Shown here: positions 42,992 to 52,932 of the stretch, in pieces
How positions within the stretch are numbered: position 1 is the stretch's first letter
Layout of the letters: each line of letters begins with the position of its first letter
NCBI GenBank assembly: GCA_020725645.1
Contig: DYEQ01000024.1
Span: 1-61,033 of the forward strand
DNA from: Candidatus Fermentithermobacillaceae bacterium
GTDB lineage: Bacteria > Bacillota > Sulfobacillia > Fermentithermobacillales > DUSS01
Length of the DNA: 61,033 bases
Reading direction: 5' to 3'
Program-made: the position numbers and the translations under genes
Notes under the pieces: model-generated
Told to the model about the DNA's origin: nothing
Databases searched by the model: none
The model's input: the letters and a program-made list of their open reading frames with translations, nothing else

Positions 42992-45085
42992 TTGTCCACC
43001 AGAGGGCTCCTGGTACGAAAGAGGGTTATGTGGGTCTTCTTCGCCACGACCCTTATTTTTGTCTTGCTTCTCGGGAGGATCGGGTACATCCACTTCATCT
43101 GGTCTGATGAACTTAGTAGAAAAGCCTTGGATATGCGCATGCAGGACATTCCCATTCAAGCGCGACGGGGCACCATCTACGACAGAAACGGCCGGGAACT
43201 CGCTTTCTCCATAGATGTCGAATCCGTGTTCGCCCTACCGGCACAGGTAAAAGACCCGGAAACGGCCGCCGAACAACTGTCGGGCCTCCTCGGTATGAAG
43301 GAAGAAACCATACTAAACAAGCTCACGAGGAAAAGTTGTTATGAGTGGATTAAGCGAAAGGTTCCTGACGAAATAATCAAACAAATAAAGGCCCTCAGGA
43401 TTCCAGGGATCGGGTTTACTCAGGAGTCCCTCAGGGTGTTTCCCAAAGGTACGCTTTTGGCCAACGTTCTCGGCATCGCCGGCATAGACAACCAGGGTCT
43501 GGAAGGCCTCGAATTTCAGTATGACCAGGTACTTGCAGGTAAGCCCGGTAAGTCAACTGTGGAAGTGGATGCCATCGGAGAGGCGATACCGGGTGCTGTT
43601 AAAGAATATGTACCACCTATCCCCGGAAAAAACCTGGTATTGACGGTGGATGAAGTGATCCAGTTCATCGCAGAAAGGGAGCTGGACAAAGCGGTCGCGC
43701 GCAGCCAGGCAAAAGGCGGCGTGATCATAGCGATGGATCCTTCCAACGGCGAAATCCTTGCAATGGCGGTGAGACCCACCTACGACCCTAACCGGTACGA
43801 CGAATACCCTGCGGAACACCGGCGTCTCATAGCTATCACCGACGCTTTCCCCCCGGGTTCCATGTTCAAGCCGATCACGCTAGCGGCAGCTCTTGAGTCG
43901 GGAGCGGTCACTATGCAAGACAGCTTTTACTGTCCTGGTTCTATCAGAGTGGGTGAGGAGATCTTGAACTGCTGGGGTCCTGCCCACGGTAGCCAATCCA
44001 CCGTTGAGATCGTAGAGAATTCGTGTAACGTCGGGTTCATAACCGTAGGATTGCGAACGGGAACGGATGCTTTCTATAAATATCTCGAAACTTTTAATCT
44101 GACCGGCCCCACTGGGATTGACCTGCCGGGCGAAGGGACGGGAATCGTACCTCCGAAAGAAGACGTAAAGCCGGTGGACCTGGCCTGCATGTCGTTCGGG
44201 CAAACTCTTACGCTGACCCCTCTCCAGGTGATCACCGCGATTTCTGCGATAGCTAACGGCGGAAACCTCGTGGTTCCCCATGTCGTCAAGGAGATCAGAG
44301 AGACCGATGGAACCGTCGTCCAGACGATGTCTTATCCCATAAAGCGCATCATTTCCGAAAAGACATCGGAGGAATTGAGGCTCGCTTTAGAGCAGGTGGT
44401 TTCGAAAGGTACCGGAAAGCAGGCCTACATTCCAGGATACCGCGTGGCGGGAAAAACGGGGACTTCTAACAAGATCGTGCGCGGCAGGATCGCCGAAGGG
44501 AAGTATATAGCTTCCTTCGTTGGGTTCGCTCCGGCGAACCGGCCTCGCGTCGCTCTGCTCGTGATGATAGATGAGCCTCAGGGTGCCTACTGGGGAAGTC
44601 TAGTGGCGGCGCCGACCTTTTCGGCCGTCATGAGGGATGTTTTGAGATATATGGAAGTCCCGCCGCAAGAAGAGCCTGCTCCAGAAGAAGGAGAAAAGCG
44701 GGTGACGGTCCCCGACGTCAAAGGGCTTGATGTGGCCATAGCTCACGGAGAACTCAAAAAGGCGGGGCTTGCGGGGTTGAAGGAAGGGACGGGAGCCAGA
44801 GTAATGGATCAGTCTCCACCGCCGGGCGTAGCCGTCAAAGAGGGGACCACGGTGATACTGTACACCGACGAGTCCACGGAGAAGTCAGGCTTCGTGGAAG
44901 TTCCGTCCCTTATCGGGCTTACGCTGACTCAAGCTAGGGAAAAGTTACGAGAAAGAGGGCTTCTAATGGGTGCGTCCGGCAGTGGTTTCGTGACAAGCCA
45001 GGACCCGCCAGCTGGAACGAGGGTTCCTCAGGGGACGATGGTCAAGGTACTCCTGCGGATGGATGTAGGGGCAACTAGCAGGTAA
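42992..45085 (+). CDS. Septal transpeptidase, SpoVD/FtsI type with two PASTA domains
   Basis: 697 residues. One N-terminal membrane helix (VMWVFFATTLIFVLLLGRIG), a dimerisation domain with RRGTIYDRNGRELAFS, and a transpeptidase domain with SxxK PPGSMFKPITLA, SxN VENSCNVGF and KTGT RVAGKTGTSNK. Two C-terminal PASTA domains (about 568-630 and 634-695) are seen as VTVPDVKGLDVAIAHGELKK and VEVPSLIGLTLTQAREKLRE. It cross-links septal peptidoglycan. SpoVD (spore cortex) and PBP2B/FtsI are hard to separate by sequence alone, and this may be the only copy nearby. TTG start. Confidence 0.92.
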   Translation: MSTRGLLVRKRVMWVFFATTLIFVLLLGRIGYIHFIWSDELSRKALDMRMQDIPIQARRGTIYDRNGRELAFSIDVESVFALPAQVKDPETAAEQLSGLLGMKEETILNKLTRKSCYEWIKRKVPDEIIKQIKALRIPGIGFTQESLRVFPKGTLLANVLGIAGIDNQGLEGLEFQYDQVLAGKPGKSTVEVDAIGEAIPGAVKEYVPPIPGKNLVLTVDEVIQFIAERELDKAVARSQAKGGVIIAMDPSNGEILAMAVRPTYDPNRYDEYPAEHRRLIAITDAFPPGSMFKPITLAAALESGAVTMQDSFYCPGSIRVGEEILNCWGPAHGSQSTVEIVENSCNVGFITVGLRTGTDAFYKYLETFNLTGPTGIDLPGEGTGIVPPKEDVKPVDLACMSFGQTLTLTPLQVITAISAIANGGNLVVPHVVKEIRETDGTVVQTMSYPIKRIISEKTSEELRLALEQVVSKGTGKQAYIPGYRVAGKTGTSNKIVRGRIAEGKYIASFVGFAPANRPRVALLVMIDEPQGAYWGSLVAAPTFSAVMRDVLRYMEVPPQEEPAPEEGEKRVTVPDVKGLDVAIAHGELKKAGLAGLKEGTGARVMDQSPPPGVAVKEGTTVILYTDESTEKSGFVEVPSLIGLTLTQAREKLRERGLLMGASGSGFVTSQDPPAGTRVPQGTMVKVLLRMDVGATSR

Positions 45086-45168
45086 ATCCCTTACCCATCG
45101 TCGAATTAGGGCGGAAGGAAGACTTGTCCGGCGTCGGTTTTTGGGACCCATAAGGTCAGGACGCAGGT

Positions 45169-46707
45169 ATGGGAGGCAGGTGCATCGGGTTGCTCCTCTC
45201 GGAGATCGTTTCGGGAATGACCGGGATTCAGGTGCTTAAGGACGCGCAGGTGACCGGAGTGTCGTACGACTCGCGGACTGTGAAGTCCGGAGACCTCTTC
45301 GTCGCAATAAAGGGTTTTCGCTTCGACGGTCACGAGTTCCTGGAAGATGCCCTCCGGAAAGGCGCCGCAGCTATCTTGGTGGAGAAGGGAAGGGAGCTCC
45401 CCCAAACCGCTTCGGGCGTAGCTCTAGCTCGCGACACGCGGTTAGCCCTGGCCATGGTTTCCGCGGCCTTTTATGGACATCCGTCAAGGAAGCTCACCGT
45501 CATAGGGGTAACCGGGACCAAGGGGAAGACCACCACAACCCATCTCATCCGAAACGTGCTTCGTCAAGCCGGGATCGAAACGGGTCTCATCGGGACCGTC
45601 CACAATCTCGTGGGTGATGAAGTCCTCCCGGTGTTTCACACCACGCCGGAGGCGCCGGAACTTCAAGCTCTCCTCGCACAAATGGTTTCGGCCGGCTGTT
45701 CCGCCGTGGTCATGGAAGTGTCCTCGCACGCCCTGGTCCTCAACAGGGTGGATCAGACGGCGTTCGATGTGGCCGTCCTGACCAACATCGGGAGAGATCA
45801 CCTGGATTTTCACCGGTCTTTCGAAGACTACCTGGATGCCAAGAAGAAGCTGTTTCGCATGTTGAGAGAGTCCCATCCAGGTCACCCCCCCGATAGAAAG
45901 TTCGCCGTCGTGAACATGGATGACCCGGAGTGGGCGGGCTTCGTGCAGGTTTCCCCCGTTCGCTGCATCACTTTTGGAATTGAGAAGGAAGCCATGGTAA
46001 GAGGTTATGACATCTCGCTCCGACCTGCAGATACCGAGTTTTCCCTGGCCATGGGCGGTCGAAGTCTGCGGGTTCGCCTTTCCCTGCCAGGCAGATTCAA
46101 CGTGTACAACGCTCTGGCCGCCGCTTCTGTAGCTCACGGAATGGGCATCGATATAAAGACCGTAGTCGCGGCTCTGGAATCCTCAAGGAGCGTCCGGGGT
46201 CGTGCCGAAGTAGTGGATGAGGGTCAGGCCTTCACCGTCCTCGTGGATTACGCCCATACCCCAGATAGCCTCGAAAACGTCCTTGAAATGATAAGGGAAA
46301 CCTCGAGGGGACAAGTCATCGTCATCTTCGGTTGCGGTGGCGATCGCGATAGAGGCAAGCGTCCTTTGATGGGTAAGGTCGCCGCTACCCTGGCGGATTA
46401 CGTCATACTCACCAGCGATAATCCCAGATCCGAAGACCCCGAGGCCATTATGGACGAAATCGAGGCCGGTGTAATGGAAGCCCTAAGATCTCATGCAGGG
46501 GGCATGCGTATTAAAAATTACCGGAAAATCGTCAACAGGTTCGATGCCATTAAAGAGGGAATACTTATGGCCCGCCCGGGCGACGTCGTGCTCATAGCGG
46601 GAAAAGGTCATGAGACTTATCAGGTCTTCAAGGACAAGATCGTCGCCTTTGACGACGTGGCGGTAGCTCGGCGGATTTTGCGAGAGTCGATGGAGGGGTC
46701 GAAATGA
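45169..46707 (+). CDS. murE: UDP-MurNAc-tripeptide synthetase (meso-diaminopimelate-adding)
   Basis: 512 residues. ATP motif VIGVTGTKGKTTTTHLIRNV; central VMEVSSHALVLNRVDQTAFD; C-terminal specificity motif TSDNPRSEDPEAIMDEI, whose DNPR element indicates meso-DAP rather than Lys. It adds the third residue to UDP-MurNAc-L-Ala-D-Glu. ATG 45169 is used, but TTG 45190 at the domain start is possible. murF overlaps its stop by 4 nt. Confidence 0.95.
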   Translation: MGGRCIGLLLSEIVSGMTGIQVLKDAQVTGVSYDSRTVKSGDLFVAIKGFRFDGHEFLEDALRKGAAAILVEKGRELPQTASGVALARDTRLALAMVSAAFYGHPSRKLTVIGVTGTKGKTTTTHLIRNVLRQAGIETGLIGTVHNLVGDEVLPVFHTTPEAPELQALLAQMVSAGCSAVVMEVSSHALVLNRVDQTAFDVAVLTNIGRDHLDFHRSFEDYLDAKKKLFRMLRESHPGHPPDRKFAVVNMDDPEWAGFVQVSPVRCITFGIEKEAMVRGYDISLRPADTEFSLAMGGRSLRVRLSLPGRFNVYNALAAASVAHGMGIDIKTVVAALESSRSVRGRAEVVDEGQAFTVLVDYAHTPDSLENVLEMIRETSRGQVIVIFGCGGDRDRGKRPLMGKVAATLADYVILTSDNPRSEDPEAIMDEIEAGVMEALRSHAGGMRIKNYRKIVNRFDAIKEGILMARPGDVVLIAGKGHETYQVFKDKIVAFDDVAVARRILRESMEGSK

Positions 46708-48140
46708 GAGGGATTTGCGTAGGAGAAATAGTCGAAATTACCCGCGGTGTCCTGACCCGGGGGGACCCGTCGCAGCGAGTGACGGGCGTCACGGTGGATT
46801 CGAGGACCGTCGCGGAAGGGGATCTCTTTTGCGCTACCAAGGGTGAAAGGGTGGACGGCCACGACTACGTCCTGGATGCCTTTTCGAAGGGAGCAGTAGC
46901 TTCTCTCGTGTCGAGAGAGGTGGATGTTCCTCCGGACTTCTCCCCACAAAAGGCTGTGATCCTCGTACCCGATACGGTGACGGCGCTGGGAGATCTGGCC
47001 CGGTATTATCTGAGCTCCCTCGGCGCCAAGGTGATTGGGGTGACGGGGAGCGTGGGCAAGACGAGCACTAAGGACATGATCTACTCGGTCTTAGAGAAGC
47101 GGTTCCGCGTTGGGAAGAATCCCGGAAACCTCAACTCCCATATCGGCCTGTGCCTCGCGGCGTTGCAACTCGATCCAGGAATCGAAATCGCCGTTCTCGA
47201 AATGGCCATGAGGGCGGTGGGAGAGATAAAGTACCTCGCCTCCATCGCTCGTCCTACCTATGGGGTTCTCACGGATATTTCCGAGTCTCACATCGGCGTG
47301 GTGGGAAGCCTCGAGAAGATCGCCAGGGGGAAAGCTGAACTCATCGAAGCTCTGCCGGCCGAGGGAATTGCATTTCTCGCCGGGGACAACCCCCTGGTTC
47401 GCGAGGTAACTGCCGGAGTCAAGTGCAGAAAGGTCTTTTACGGGTTTGGACCGGATTGTGACTACAGAGGTGAGGAAATCACCGTCCTTGGGGAGGAAGG
47501 CGCAGCTTTTACCTTACGATATCCGGGCGGCAAGATGCGTGCGAAGATCCCCGTTCCCGGAAAGCACCAGGTGAAAAACGCGCTCTGCGCAGCGGCGATC
47601 GGGATCGAATTGGGAATGATGCCCGGCGAGGTCGCAGTTGGTCTTGAAACCGCAAGCCTTTCGGGCATGCGGACGGCGATCGCTCACGCGGGCCCCCTCA
47701 CCATCCTGGACGATTCTTACAACTCCAGCCCTGTCTCGTGCAAAGCTGCGTTGGACCTCCTGAGCGAGCTGCGGGGCGAAAGAAAGATAGCCCTCCTCGG
47801 TGACATGCTCGAACTGGGGGAATGGGCACCGGAGGCCCACCGGGAAGTCGGCCGGTATGCGGCAGGCAGGGTTGACGTCCTGGTGACCCAGGGGGATCTG
47901 GCCCGATACATCGCCGGCGCGGCCATTGAAGTCTCCACCGCGGTCGCGCGGGCGCCGGAAGTCACCTGGGTTCCCGATAGGGATTCGGCCCGGAGATTTC
48001 TCGCCGGAGTGCTGAAAGCTGGGGATGTGATACTCGTCAAAGCTTCTCGAGCCATGAAGTTCGAAGAATACGTGGAGTTCTTGAAGGCCAGAGGTCGGGA
48101 GATGGACGGAAATGAACAAGGGTCTCGTTTACATCGTTGA
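46704..48140 (+). CDS. murF: UDP-MurNAc-tripeptide D-alanyl-D-alanine ligase
   Basis: 478 residues. Ligase motifs: VIGVTGSVGKTSTKDMIYSV (P-loop), NSHIGLCLAALQL, LEMAMRAVGEIKYLA and ILDDSYNSSPVSCKAALDLL. It attaches D-Ala-D-Ala to give the pentapeptide. ATG overlaps murE and the 3' end overlaps mraY by 29 nt. Confidence 0.95.
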   Translation: MRGICVGEIVEITRGVLTRGDPSQRVTGVTVDSRTVAEGDLFCATKGERVDGHDYVLDAFSKGAVASLVSREVDVPPDFSPQKAVILVPDTVTALGDLARYYLSSLGAKVIGVTGSVGKTSTKDMIYSVLEKRFRVGKNPGNLNSHIGLCLAALQLDPGIEIAVLEMAMRAVGEIKYLASIARPTYGVLTDISESHIGVVGSLEKIARGKAELIEALPAEGIAFLAGDNPLVREVTAGVKCRKVFYGFGPDCDYRGEEITVLGEEGAAFTLRYPGGKMRAKIPVPGKHQVKNALCAAAIGIELGMMPGEVAVGLETASLSGMRTAIAHAGPLTILDDSYNSSPVSCKAALDLLSELRGERKIALLGDMLELGEWAPEAHREVGRYAAGRVDVLVTQGDLARYIAGAAIEVSTAVARAPEVTWVPDRDSARRFLAGVLKAGDVILVKASRAMKFEEYVEFLKARGREMDGNEQGSRLHR

Positions 48141-49098
48141 AATCCTCGCCAGCTTTATCGTGGCAGCTGCGATCGGGCATGTCTTCGTACCCTATATGAG
48201 GCGCTTGAAGATCGGGCAGCACATCAGGGGAGAAGGTCCCCGGGTTCACTTCAAGAAAGCTGGGACGCCCACCATGGGTGGGGTGATCTTCCTCCTCGGA
48301 ACGGTCGTTCCGGTGATCCTCGGTGCCTTTTTCGGGCTCATCCGGCGCGACGCCTGGCTTGCCACCGGAGTCTTCTTTGCATTCGGACTCATAGGTTTCA
48401 TCGACGACTGGAGGAAATTCCGTCTGGGACGCTCGCTTGGCCTGAGGGCCCGGGAAAAGATGGGTCTGGAGATCCTGGCGGCGGCCGTGTTCCTCTATAT
48501 CTGGCGAATGGGAGGCAGCTCTTCTTCCGTCATCGTTCCGGTGATAAACCGGCAGATACAGCTTGGCGCCCTCTATCCCATCTTCGGCATCCTTGTGATG
48601 GTCGGTTCCTCCAACGCCATGAACCTCACGGACGGATTGGATGGGCTAGCTGCAGGGGTATCTGCCATAGGGCTTGGCGCGCTTTCCGTCGTAACCCTGG
48701 CGAAGGCGGGATTGGAAGGAGCCGGCGGTCTCGAGCACCTGGCGCCCATGGCGATCGGCGCGATTTTGGGATTTCTCATGTACAACCGTCACCCGGCCAG
48801 AGTATTCATGGGCGACACCGGCTCACTAGCTCTCGGTGCGTTGCTCGCGGCTTTCGGGATGCTCACAAAAACCGAGCTTTTACTCCTGTTCTTCGCCGGC
48901 GTCCCGGTGGTGGAGACTCTGTCCGTGATCGCGCAGGTTATTTCCTTCCAGCTTTTCGGCCGGCGCATATTGAAGATGAGCCCGCTCCACCATCACTTTG
49001 AGCTTCTGGGCTGGCCTGAAGTGAGAGTGGTAAGGACCTTTTGGCTTGCTCAAGCTCTTTTAGCCGGCGCCGGAATATGGGTGATGTCGCTCGTGTAA
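48112..49098 (+). CDS. mraY: Phospho-MurNAc-pentapeptide translocase
   Basis: 328 residues, about ten membrane helices. Conserved loops: KKAGTPTMGGVIFLLG, GFIDDWRKFR with its catalytic Asp pair, SNAMNLTDGLDGLAAG, FMGDTGSLALGALLAA and MSPLHHHFELLGWPE with the triple His. It makes lipid I at the membrane. The murD gene that usually follows is absent; ftsW comes next after 41 nt. Confidence 0.96.
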   Translation: MNKGLVYIVEILASFIVAAAIGHVFVPYMRRLKIGQHIRGEGPRVHFKKAGTPTMGGVIFLLGTVVPVILGAFFGLIRRDAWLATGVFFAFGLIGFIDDWRKFRLGRSLGLRAREKMGLEILAAAVFLYIWRMGGSSSSVIVPVINRQIQLGALYPIFGILVMVGSSNAMNLTDGLDGLAAGVSAIGLGALSVVTLAKAGLEGAGGLEHLAPMAIGAILGFLMYNRHPARVFMGDTGSLALGALLAAFGMLTKTELLLLFFAGVPVVETLSVIAQVISFQLFGRRILKMSPLHHHFELLGWPEVRVVRTFWLAQALLAGAGIWVMSLV

Positions 49099-49139
49099 AA
49101 GCTCAATAGGAAGTCTCTCAGGAGGTTCTTTGGGCGTCC

Positions 49140-50252
49140 GTGCAACGAAGAACGAACTTGATAAGGGGAAAACCCGATTATATGCTTTTTTTCACCGTTC
49201 TCACGTTGCTCGCTCTCGGCATAGTGATGGTGTTTTCCGCGAGCTTCGTAAGAGCCGAACGGTTTTACGGCTCACGCTACTATTTTCTGGTCAGGCAGGT
49301 CATATGGGCGCTAATCGGTACCACGATGATGATGTTTTTCATAAACTTCGACTGCTGGCGCTTGCGACCGGTGATTCCCTATTTATACGGCCTTTCGTTG
49401 CTTCTTCTCGTGCTCGTGCTGATACCGGGCATCGGAAGAATGGCCAATGAAGCTAGACGTTGGATCCAAATCGGACCAGTAAACCTGCAACCGGCGGAGC
49501 TTTCAAAGCTCACCACGCTTCTGTTTATGGCGGACAGCCTTGCTCGGAAAAGGGAAAGGGTGCGAGGGTTCTGGTCCGGCCTATTTCCCTATCTTGTGCT
49601 CCTGGGTCTGAGTTTCGCTCTTATCCTGGCGGAGCCTGACCTGGGTACGGCGCTGGCGGTGGCAGCTTCGGCGGGGGTGATGGTCTTTGTAGCTGGGGCG
49701 AATATGTGGCACCTCGCTCTAGTGGGTATGGGTGCGGTACCGGTCTTGATCTGGGCCATTATGTCGTCGGAATACAGGCGCCAGCGGTTTTTCGCTTTTC
49801 TTGATCCCTGGAAGGATCCGATGGGTTCGGGATTTCAGATCATTCAGGCTCTGTATGCCCTCGGTTCGGGACACATCTTCGGTACCGGCATCGCCTACTC
49901 GAGACAAAAGTACTTCTACCTGCCAGAACCTCATACCGATTTTATATTCGCCATCATCGGCGAGGAAATGGGGTTCATTGGCTCCTTTGCGGTGTTGCTT
50001 GCGTTCTTCATCATAGCGTGGCGAGGTTACCGGATAGCTCTCGCGGCGCCCGACAGATTTTCCTGCATCCTGGCGGCGGGAACAACATCTCTCCTGGTGG
50101 GGCAGGCCGTCGTAAACATGGGGGTCGTGACGGGCTGTCTTCCCATTACCGGTATTCCCTTACCCTTTTTGAGCTACGGAGGCTCCTCCCTCGTGATAAG
50201 TTTGGTCGGTACGGGAATTCTCCTCAACATTTCCAGGTATGCGGGTCGCTGA
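49140..50252 (+). CDS. ftsW: FtsW/RodA/SpoVE-family lipid II polymerase
   Basis: 370 residues, about ten membrane helices. SEDS signatures: VMVFSASFVRAERFYGSRYY, RRWIQIGPVNLQPAELSKLT, FRYFAFLDPW-like RFFAFLDPWKDPMGSGFQII, and GTGIAYSRQKYFYLPEPHTD followed by FIFAIIGEEMG. It polymerises septal glycan with its cognate PBP, or the cortex if it is SpoVE. GTG 49140 lies 13 nt after aggaggt, a long spacing. Confidence 0.93.
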   Translation: MQRRTNLIRGKPDYMLFFTVLTLLALGIVMVFSASFVRAERFYGSRYYFLVRQVIWALIGTTMMMFFINFDCWRLRPVIPYLYGLSLLLLVLVLIPGIGRMANEARRWIQIGPVNLQPAELSKLTTLLFMADSLARKRERVRGFWSGLFPYLVLLGLSFALILAEPDLGTALAVAASAGVMVFVAGANMWHLALVGMGAVPVLIWAIMSSEYRRQRFFAFLDPWKDPMGSGFQIIQALYALGSGHIFGTGIAYSRQKYFYLPEPHTDFIFAIIGEEMGFIGSFAVLLAFFIIAWRGYRIALAAPDRFSCILAAGTTSLLVGQAVVNMGVVTGCLPITGIPLPFLSYGGSSLVISLVGTGILLNISRYAGR

Positions 50253-50267
50253 AAGGAGACGCGAAGC

Positions 50268-51395
50268 ATGAGGCTGGTGGTGTCGGGAGGCGGAACCGGG
50301 GGGCACATCTACCCGGGTCTGGCCGTTATCGAATTTCTGTTGGACATGCTCCCCAGGGCCCGCATTCTGTACGTAGGGACCGCGGAGGGGATGGAAGCGG
50401 ACATCGTCCCGAAGCGAGGGATCGAGTTCGCTCCGGTGAGATCCGGGGGCATCAGGGGAAAGTCCGCCATCAAAGCTGTAGCAGGCGCCGCTCGCGCCGC
50501 CCTGGGAGTCAAAGACGCCTTCCGGATTTTGAAGGATTTCCGTCCGGACGTAGTGCTGGGGACCGGCGGATATGTTTCTGGTCCCGTCATCGTCGCAGCG
50601 TGGGCCAGTCGTATTCCCTGCGCAATTCAAGAGCAAAACTCGGTTCCGGGAAAGACCAACCTCGTCCTCGCCGGCTTTGTCCAGCGGATCTTCTGCGCAT
50701 GGGAGAAAACAAAGGCCCATTTCCACGGCAGCTCCAAGGCAATCGTAACAGGAAACCCCGTGCGCAAGAGCGTGATCGAGGCCAAAAGAGACGAGGGTTA
50801 TCGCCGGTTCGGACTGGACCCCGGGAAGACCACCGTACTCCTGTTAGGAGGTTCGCGCGGGGCGAAGACTCTGATGGAAGCGGGCCTGAAGATAGCAGAA
50901 AAAGCGGCCAGCCTTGGTTTTCAAATGCTGTTTATCACGGGCAATGCCTATTTCGACATGGTTATAGAAAGGTTGGGATTGAAGCCCCAGGGAGGAATAA
51001 GAAACGTCAAAACCGGTAACCTTATCGTACAAGCTTATGTATACGACATCGAACATGCTCTTGCCGCCGCTGACGTGGCGGTGTGCAGAGCCGGCGGGAT
51101 GACGCTGGCGGAGGTCACTGCCCGGGGGATTCCGGCGGTGGTAGTTCCCTCACCCAACGTGGCCGGAAATCATCAGGAGTACAACGCGAGAGCTCTTCAA
51201 GAGCTCGGTGCATGTGAAGTGCTGGCGGAGACCCAGGGGCCCGGGGCGATAGCGGAAGCTTGTCTCAACGTACTTCTGGACCGGGAGAAGCTGGAAAGGA
51301 TGGCTGCGGCATCGAAGGCGGCGGGGAGGCCCGACGCGGCCGAGAGAATAGCGAGGGAGCTCATTAAACTCGCCAGGACCAGGCGTTTAGAATAG
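50268..51395 (+). CDS. murG: UDP-GlcNAc:lipid I GlcNAc transferase
   Basis: 375 residues of the GT-B fold. N-terminal glycine loop VSGGGTGGHIYPGLAVIEFL, GGYVSGPVIVAAW, EQNSVPGKTN, the hinge VLLLGGSRGAKTL, and the UDP-GlcNAc site CRAGGMTLAEVTARGIPAVV. It converts lipid I to lipid II at the inner face of the membrane. ATG after aaaggagacgcg. Confidence 0.96.
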   Translation: MRLVVSGGGTGGHIYPGLAVIEFLLDMLPRARILYVGTAEGMEADIVPKRGIEFAPVRSGGIRGKSAIKAVAGAARAALGVKDAFRILKDFRPDVVLGTGGYVSGPVIVAAWASRIPCAIQEQNSVPGKTNLVLAGFVQRIFCAWEKTKAHFHGSSKAIVTGNPVRKSVIEAKRDEGYRRFGLDPGKTTVLLLGGSRGAKTLMEAGLKIAEKAASLGFQMLFITGNAYFDMVIERLGLKPQGGIRNVKTGNLIVQAYVYDIEHALAAADVAVCRAGGMTLAEVTARGIPAVVVPSPNVAGNHQEYNARALQELGACEVLAETQGPGAIAEACLNVLLDREKLERMAAASKAAGRPDAAERIARELIKLARTRRLE

Positions 51396-51430
51396 TATGA
51401 AAGAAACGGCGAACGCTTTTGAGGTGAGTT

Positions 51431-52819
51431 ATGAAGAAGGTACATTTCGTAGCTGTCGGAGGACAGGGGATGTCCGGCATCGCCCGGATCCTTTTGGGGA
51501 GAGGGTACCGTGTTTCTGGGTCTGACCTGAAAGAATCATCGATCACCGAGCTTTTGAGAAAAGAGGGCGCCCAGATATTCATAGGGCATCGTGAGGAAAA
51601 CGTAACCGGCGCGGACCTGGTGGTGCTGTCTTCGGCCATCTCGGCGGAAAACCCGGAGGTGGTCGCTGCCCGGCGACTTGGGATTCCTCTCATTCATAGG
51701 GTGGACATGCTCGTTTCGGTAATCGAGGGTAAGAGAATCGCCGCTGTCGCCGGCGCACACGGAAAGACCACGACCACAGCGATGCTCGCATGGATTCTCA
51801 TGAAGACCGGAAAAGATCCGACCTTCCTCGTCGGCGGAGAGCTCCCAGAAGAGGGGAATTCGCGGGACGGTAGAGGGCGCGACGCCGTCGTTGAAACGGA
51901 CGAAAGCGACGGATCTTTTCTCAAAATCTCACCCGACATCGCAGTCGTCACGAACATCGACGATGACCACCTGGATTATTGGGGAGCCGTAGAAAACCTG
52001 GAGCGAGCTTTTGCCCGGTTCGTACAAGGAGTCCGGGAAGGAGGAAAGGTGGTCTACAACGCCGACGATCCGAGACTTCGGAATCTTGAGAGCGGGCGGA
52101 ACAACTGCGTCGGCTATTCCGTGGAAGGCAATGGGGATTTCCGAGCTACGGGGTTCGTGGCGGATGGCTGGGGTTCTTCCTCGAATATACTTTGGGGCGA
52201 TCGTGTGCTGGGAAGACTCGAACTGTCTGTGCCGGGACGGCATAACGTATCCGACGCGCTAGCTGCATTTGTTGCAGCCAGGGAGCTTTATCCCGGAGAG
52301 GATGAGTCTTTCCTCGAAGCTTTAAAAGGTTTTCCGGGAGTAAAAAGGCGGCTACAGAGGATAGGCGTATGGGACGGTGTACTGGTGCTCGACGATTTCG
52401 CGCATCATCCCAGTGAAATCCGCGCGAGCCTTGGTGCGGTACGGGAAGCTTTGCCCGGATGCAGGATCTCCGTGCTCTTTCAACCGCACCGCTACAGCCG
52501 TACCAGGATACTCAAGGACGAATTTGGAGCGGCCTTTTCCCAGGCGGATCGTCTGGTTATCACCAGCATCTACGCGGGCCCGGGAGAAAAGGCCGAGGAG
52601 GGCGTAGATGCCAGCTTCATCCTCAAAGCGGTCGAGTCTTTTGGCAGGCCAGAAGCCCTGTACGTCCCCGACATGTACGACGCTGCAGTCGTAGCTACAA
52701 AAAGAGTAGGTCCCGGGGACGTTCTCATCACTATGGGGGCGGGAGACATCTCGAAGACCCACGGAGTTCTTGCCGACCGCTTGCAGGGCGGAAGGGAACT
52801 CCCCGGAGGCGCCGGGTAG
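51431..52819 (+). CDS. murC: UDP-N-acetylmuramate-L-alanine ligase
   Basis: 462 residues. N-terminal Rossmann HFVAVGGQGMSGIARILLGR, P-loop VAGAHGKTTTTAMLAWILMK, ETDESDGSFLKISP, NIDDDHLDYWG and DDFAHHPSEIRASLGAVREA. It adds L-Ala to UDP-MurNAc, the first Mur ligase step. murB, which often follows murC, is missing; murA comes next. Confidence 0.95.
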   Translation: MKKVHFVAVGGQGMSGIARILLGRGYRVSGSDLKESSITELLRKEGAQIFIGHREENVTGADLVVLSSAISAENPEVVAARRLGIPLIHRVDMLVSVIEGKRIAAVAGAHGKTTTTAMLAWILMKTGKDPTFLVGGELPEEGNSRDGRGRDAVVETDESDGSFLKISPDIAVVTNIDDDHLDYWGAVENLERAFARFVQGVREGGKVVYNADDPRLRNLESGRNNCVGYSVEGNGDFRATGFVADGWGSSSNILWGDRVLGRLELSVPGRHNVSDALAAFVAARELYPGEDESFLEALKGFPGVKRRLQRIGVWDGVLVLDDFAHHPSEIRASLGAVREALPGCRISVLFQPHRYSRTRILKDEFGAAFSQADRLVITSIYAGPGEKAEEGVDASFILKAVESFGRPEALYVPDMYDAAVVATKRVGPGDVLITMGAGDISKTHGVLADRLQGGRELPGGAG

Positions 52820-52932
52820 GGGCACTCTTCGGGAAAGGCACCTGAATAGACCTGCCCCTGGGGTCTGTAACACCGATCTTTTCCCTTTCGTACAATGGAC
52901 CGACAGCGGATGCGGTAGGAGTGGTAGCACGC

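Noticed and set aside
50018-51019. 333-codon plus-strand frame overlapping ftsW and murG
   Set aside because: Arg/Gly/Ser-rich translation in the wrong phase of two conserved genes.
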